Assembly (NCBI RefSeq): GCF_030651755.1
Contig: NZ_JAUSBZ010000164.1
Coordinates: 1-42,869 of the forward strand
Length of the DNA: 42,869 bases
Direction of reading: 5' to 3'
From: Phenylobacterium sp.
GTDB lineage: Bacteria > Pseudomonadota > Alphaproteobacteria > Caulobacterales > Caulobacteraceae
In this document: positions 40,567-42,869 of the stretch, piece after piece
How positions within the stretch are numbered: the first letter of the stretch is position 1
Layout of the letters: every line of letters begins with the position of its first letter
Program-made: the position numbers and the translations under genes
Notes under the pieces: generated by a model
Told to the model about the DNA's origin: nothing
The model's database searches: none
What the model saw: the letters and a program-made list of their open reading frames with translations, nothing else

Positions 40567-41124
40567 CTAGCCGCCCACCTTGGCGATCCAGGCGGCGAAC
40601 TTGTCGCCCCAGCCCTCGATGACGGCGACGAACTTGGGTTCGGCAAAGCCGCCGTCGGCCGTGAACTGCTCGTCCCGATGGGTGAAATAGATCTGCGGCA
40701 TGCCCATCACCGCCACATTGATGGCGGTCAGCACATTGCGCAGGTCGACCTGGGCCGCGGCCGTGCCCACGGCGCCCGGGGTTGAGCCGGCGATGGCCGC
40801 AGGCTTGCCCGACCACACCCCCTGGCCCGGCGGGCGCGAGGCCCAGTCGATGGCGTTCTTCAGCACGCCGGGCATGCCGCGGTTGTATTCCGGCGTCACG
40901 AACAGCACGGCGTCGGCCGCCTTGATGGCGTCCTTGAAGGCGATGACGGCGGCCGGCAGCTCGGCCTCGTGGTCCTGGTTGTAGAGCGGCACATCGGCAT
41001 AATCGACGATCTGCAGGTCGAGCTTCCCCGCGACGGTCTTGGCGATGGCCTGGGCCAGACGCCGGTTCACGGACTGGGCGCGAAGACTGCCGATGATGAC
41101 GGCGACCTTGGGTCGATCGGACAT
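40567..41124 (-). CDS. NAD(P)H-dependent FMN reductase (flavodoxin-like fold)
   Basis: The product is 185 aa. The flavin-phosphate loop is VIIGSLRAQSVNRRLAQAI, the central block is FVTPEYNRGMPGVLKNAIDW, and SGKPAAIAGSTPGAVGTAAAQ follows. This is the NADPH-dependent FMN reductase/ChrR-YieF group, which reduces quinones, azo compounds or metals in the cytoplasm; the natural substrate is uncertain. It sits between the NUDIX gene (20 bp upstream) and pirin (5 bp downstream) on the same strand. Confidence 0.9.
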   Translation of the reverse strand: MSDRPKVAVIIGSLRAQSVNRRLAQAIAKTVAGKLDLQIVDYADVPLYNQDHEAELPAAVIAFKDAIKAADAVLFVTPEYNRGMPGVLKNAIDWASRPPGQGVWSGKPAAIAGSTPGAVGTAAAQVDLRNVLTAINVAVMGMPQIYFTHRDEQFTADGGFAEPKFVAVIEGWGDKFAAWIAKVGG

Positions 41125-41144
41125 GCGGACTCCTAAGTGGGTTT

Positions 41145-41855
41145 CTAGAGGTGGCCGAGCCTATGGCCCTTCACCCCGAAACGCATATAGGGGGACGGAC
41201 GCTCCGGATCCTCCAGGCGCAGCACCGCTTCCTTGATCATGGTTCGCGTCACCATGGGCAGCTCCAGGCCCAGCGCATCGTCGAAATCCACCCAGGCGAT
41301 CTCCTCCAACTCCCCGCAATCGGGCTGGCGGTCCAAGCTGATCAGGCGCTCGGCGTCGGCCATCAGGAACCAGGTGTCGAACCGCTTGGCCAGCATGGGC
41401 GGGGTGACCGCCCGGGCGATGATCTCCATGGCTTCCAGGTCGGGCAGGGCGCCCTGGGCCAGGAACTCCCGCCAGGGGCCGACGCCGGGCCGTGGCGGGG
41501 CCTGCTTGGCCAGCAACAGGCCTGCCTCCTCGAAGGTCTCGCGGATGGCCGCCAGCGCCAGAGCGCGGCCGCGGCCGAGCTTGATGTGACGGTCGAACTT
41601 GGCCGCCACCTCGGGGCGCAGGTCGGTGGCGTGGGGGGCGCGGAAGTCGGCCCGGTCGATCCGCCCGCCCGGAAACACCCACAGATTGGGCATGAAGTCA
41701 TGGCCGCTGTTGCGCTTGCCCATCAGGACGCGGGGCTTGGCGGCGTCCCGGCGGACCAGGATGATGGTGGCGGCGTCCCGGGGCTTCACGGCCCGGGCGC
41801 CTTCGGGGCGCATGCGGCCGCCCTCAGGGCGGCGGGGAATCTCAGCTTCGCTCAT
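41145..41855 (-). CDS. NUDIX hydrolase
   Basis: The product is 236 aa. The fold starts at AATIILVRRDAAKPRVLMGK; the Nudix box is split, with WVFPGGRIDRAD first and, after about 30 residues, the helix ALAAIRETFEEAGLLLA containing the REx2EE metal-binding core. This insertion is typical of the NUDT7/8/19-like subgroup, which often act on CoA derivatives. Given the CoA-rich context a CoA-type substrate is possible, but it is inference. No signal peptide is seen. The gene lies 64 bp from the RNase R stop and heads the NUDIX-reductase-pirin row. Confidence 0.85.
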   Translation of the reverse strand: MSEAEIPRRPEGGRMRPEGARAVKPRDAATIILVRRDAAKPRVLMGKRNSGHDFMPNLWVFPGGRIDRADFRAPHATDLRPEVAAKFDRHIKLGRGRALALAAIRETFEEAGLLLAKQAPPRPGVGPWREFLAQGALPDLEAMEIIARAVTPPMLAKRFDTWFLMADAERLISLDRQPDCGELEEIAWVDFDDALGLELPMVTRTMIKEAVLRLEDPERPSPYMRFGVKGHRLGHL

Positions 41856-41919
41856 GAAACAACTGTATGACTGACGCCGGACCCTTAGGAAGGCTGACCT
41901 TAGGTCAAGGCCGCGCGAC

Positions 41920-42869
41920 TCACCGCCGCCGGTGCTTGCCGCCCTGCCGGGGCAGGGGCGGGCGGCCGGCCTTGCGGCGGATGCCCAGGCGTGGCCGCGG
42001 GGCGGTGGGATCGGGCGCAGCCGGCTCGCTCAACATCTCGAACAGCAGGCCGCCGGTGATCGGGGTGGCTTCCCGCAACCGCACCTCGACGCTCATGCCG
42101 AGCGGCCAGCGGGCGCCGGAGCGCTCGCCGATCAGGGCGTGCATCTTCTCGTCGTGGACGAAGAACTCGTCCCCCAGATTGGAGATCGGGATCAGGCCGT
42201 CGGCGCCGGTCTCGGCCAGGCGGATGAACAGGCCGAATCTCGTGACGCCGGTGATGCGGCCGAAGAAGGTCGCGCCCACCTTGTCGGAGAGGAAGGCGGC
42301 CACATAGCGGTCGGTCGCGTCGCGCTCGGCGGCCATGGCCCGGCGCTCGGCGTGGGTGATCTCCTCGGCGGTGGCCTTCATGTGGGAGATGTCCCAGTCG
42401 CTCAATCCGTCGGGTCCGCCGGGCAGGTTGAGGCCGAGCGCGCTGATCAGGCCCCGGTGGACGATGAGGTCGGCGTACCGGCGAATAGGCGACGTAAAGT
42501 GCGCATAACGGGCCAGATTCAGGCCGAAATGGCCGATATTGTCGGTGGAATAATGGGCCTGCATCTGGGTGCGCAGGACCACCTCGTTGACGATCTCCGC
42601 ATGCGGTCCCTCTCGCGTGAGGTCCAGCAGGCGGTTGAACCGGTCGGTGCGGGCGGCCTCGCCCTTGGACCAGTTGACCGAAATCGAGCCTAAGAATTCC
42701 GCAAGCGAATCAAGCTTCTCCGGGCTCGGCGCATCGTGGATCCGGTAGATCAGCGACGTGCGCTTGGCCTCCAGGGTCTCGGCGGCGCAGACATAGGCCT
42801 GGATCATCAGCTCCTCGATCAGCTTGTGCGCTTCGAGGGACGGCCGCGGCGTGATCGAGGCGACCTTGC
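41920..42869 (-). CDS. rnr: Ribonuclease R, C-terminal part (cut by the window edge)
   Basis: About 316 codons are visible; the frame is open to the right edge, where it begins KVASITPRPSLEAHKLIEEL. The ATG at 42807 is internal. Visible parts belong to the end of the RNB nuclease domain (HFTSPIRRYADLIVHRGLI) and the S1 domain (GATFFGRITGVTRFGLFIRL, ADGLIPISNLGDEFFVHDEK), followed by a basic tail (RKAGRPPLPRQGGKHRRR). RNase R degrades structured RNA 3' to 5' and takes part in rRNA and tmRNA quality control. The active-site aspartates lie outside the window. RNase II is less likely because of the basic tail. Confidence 0.93.
   Translation of the reverse strand, partial: KVASITPRPSLEAHKLIEELMIQAYVCAAETLEAKRTSLIYRIHDAPSPEKLDSLAEFLGSISVNWSKGEAARTDRFNRLLDLTREGPHAEIVNEVVLRTQMQAHYSTDNIGHFGLNLARYAHFTSPIRRYADLIVHRGLISALGLNLPGGPDGLSDWDISHMKATAEEITHAERRAMAAERDATDRYVAAFLSDKVGATFFGRITGVTRFGLFIRLAETGADGLIPISNLGDEFFVHDEKMHALIGERSGARWPLGMSVEVRLREATPITGGLLFEMLSEPAAPDPTAPRPRLGIRRKAGRPPLPRQGGKHRRR

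Overview
This is a high-GC, densely coded chromosomal segment from an alphaproteobacterium of the family Caulobacteraceae, most like Phenylobacterium or Caulobacter. The evidence is a set of cell-cycle genes typical of that lineage: mipZ next to panC, divK-pleD in tandem, and a gene I identify as spmX (inactivated lysozyme-like domain, long acidic/proline-rich linker, two C-terminal membrane helices). Alphaproteobacterial housekeeping genes support this: an ATP12-type F1 chaperone, DUF1489, clpS-clpA, rpmG and a zinc-finger DinB. I see no insertion sequence, prophage, CRISPR array or rRNA operon. Both edges cut genes: an RluC-type pseudouridine synthase on the left and RNase R on the right.

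Layout. 1-3.8 kb: pseudouridine synthase 3' end, an exported DUF1501/DUF1800 pair and the ATP12 chaperone. 3.9-10.1 kb: propionyl-CoA carboxylase beta and alpha genes, separated by a BON-domain protein, a small-molecule kinase of the aminoglycoside phosphotransferase type, MsrB and a YbjQ-like protein. 10.2-13.2 kb: PRC-barrel protein, LipB, an orphan FliN-like protein, tRNA-Leu(GAG) and MgtE. 13.3-14.8 kb: spmX. 14.9-23.5 kb: leucine catabolism (isovaleryl-CoA dehydrogenase, methylcrotonyl-CoA carboxylase beta and alpha, methylglutaconyl-CoA hydratase), interrupted by an exported methyltransferase, a small lipoprotein, a tiny minus-strand transcription unit and a cNMP-patatin protein. 23.6-27.5 kb: DUF1489, panC, mipZ, a membrane J-domain protein and a D,D-carboxypeptidase with a SPOR domain. 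27.6-31.3 kb: phasin, RidA, glycerophosphodiesterase, a FemAB/GNAT-like protein and a HIT protein. 31.4-34.1 kb: clpA and clpS. 34.2-37.1 kb: HAD phosphatase, ROK kinase and DNA polymerase IV. 37.2-38.9 kb: divK and pleD. 39-42.9 kb: a small membrane protein, rpmG, pirin, NAD(P)H:FMN-reductase type protein, NUDIX hydrolase and RNase R.

How the genes work together. The acyl-CoA genes form two linked biotin-dependent routes: leucine to 3-hydroxy-3-methylglutaryl-CoA, and propionyl-CoA to methylmalonyl-CoA. The cell-cycle genes cover DivJ recruitment (SpmX), the DivK/PleD phosphorelay outputs with c-di-GMP, FtsZ placement (MipZ) and ClpAP/ClpS proteolysis. Candidate promoters fit this picture: a sigma-54 site at spmX, a CtrA-like box before divK, and EcfG/SigT-like sites before the BON and PRC-barrel genes.

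The least explained element is at about 17.13-17.34 kb on the minus strand. It is a self-contained unit of roughly 175 nt with a sigma-70-like promoter, an unusually long Shine-Dalgarno complementary to 17 nt of the 16S 3' tail, a 21-codon ORF and a strong terminator.
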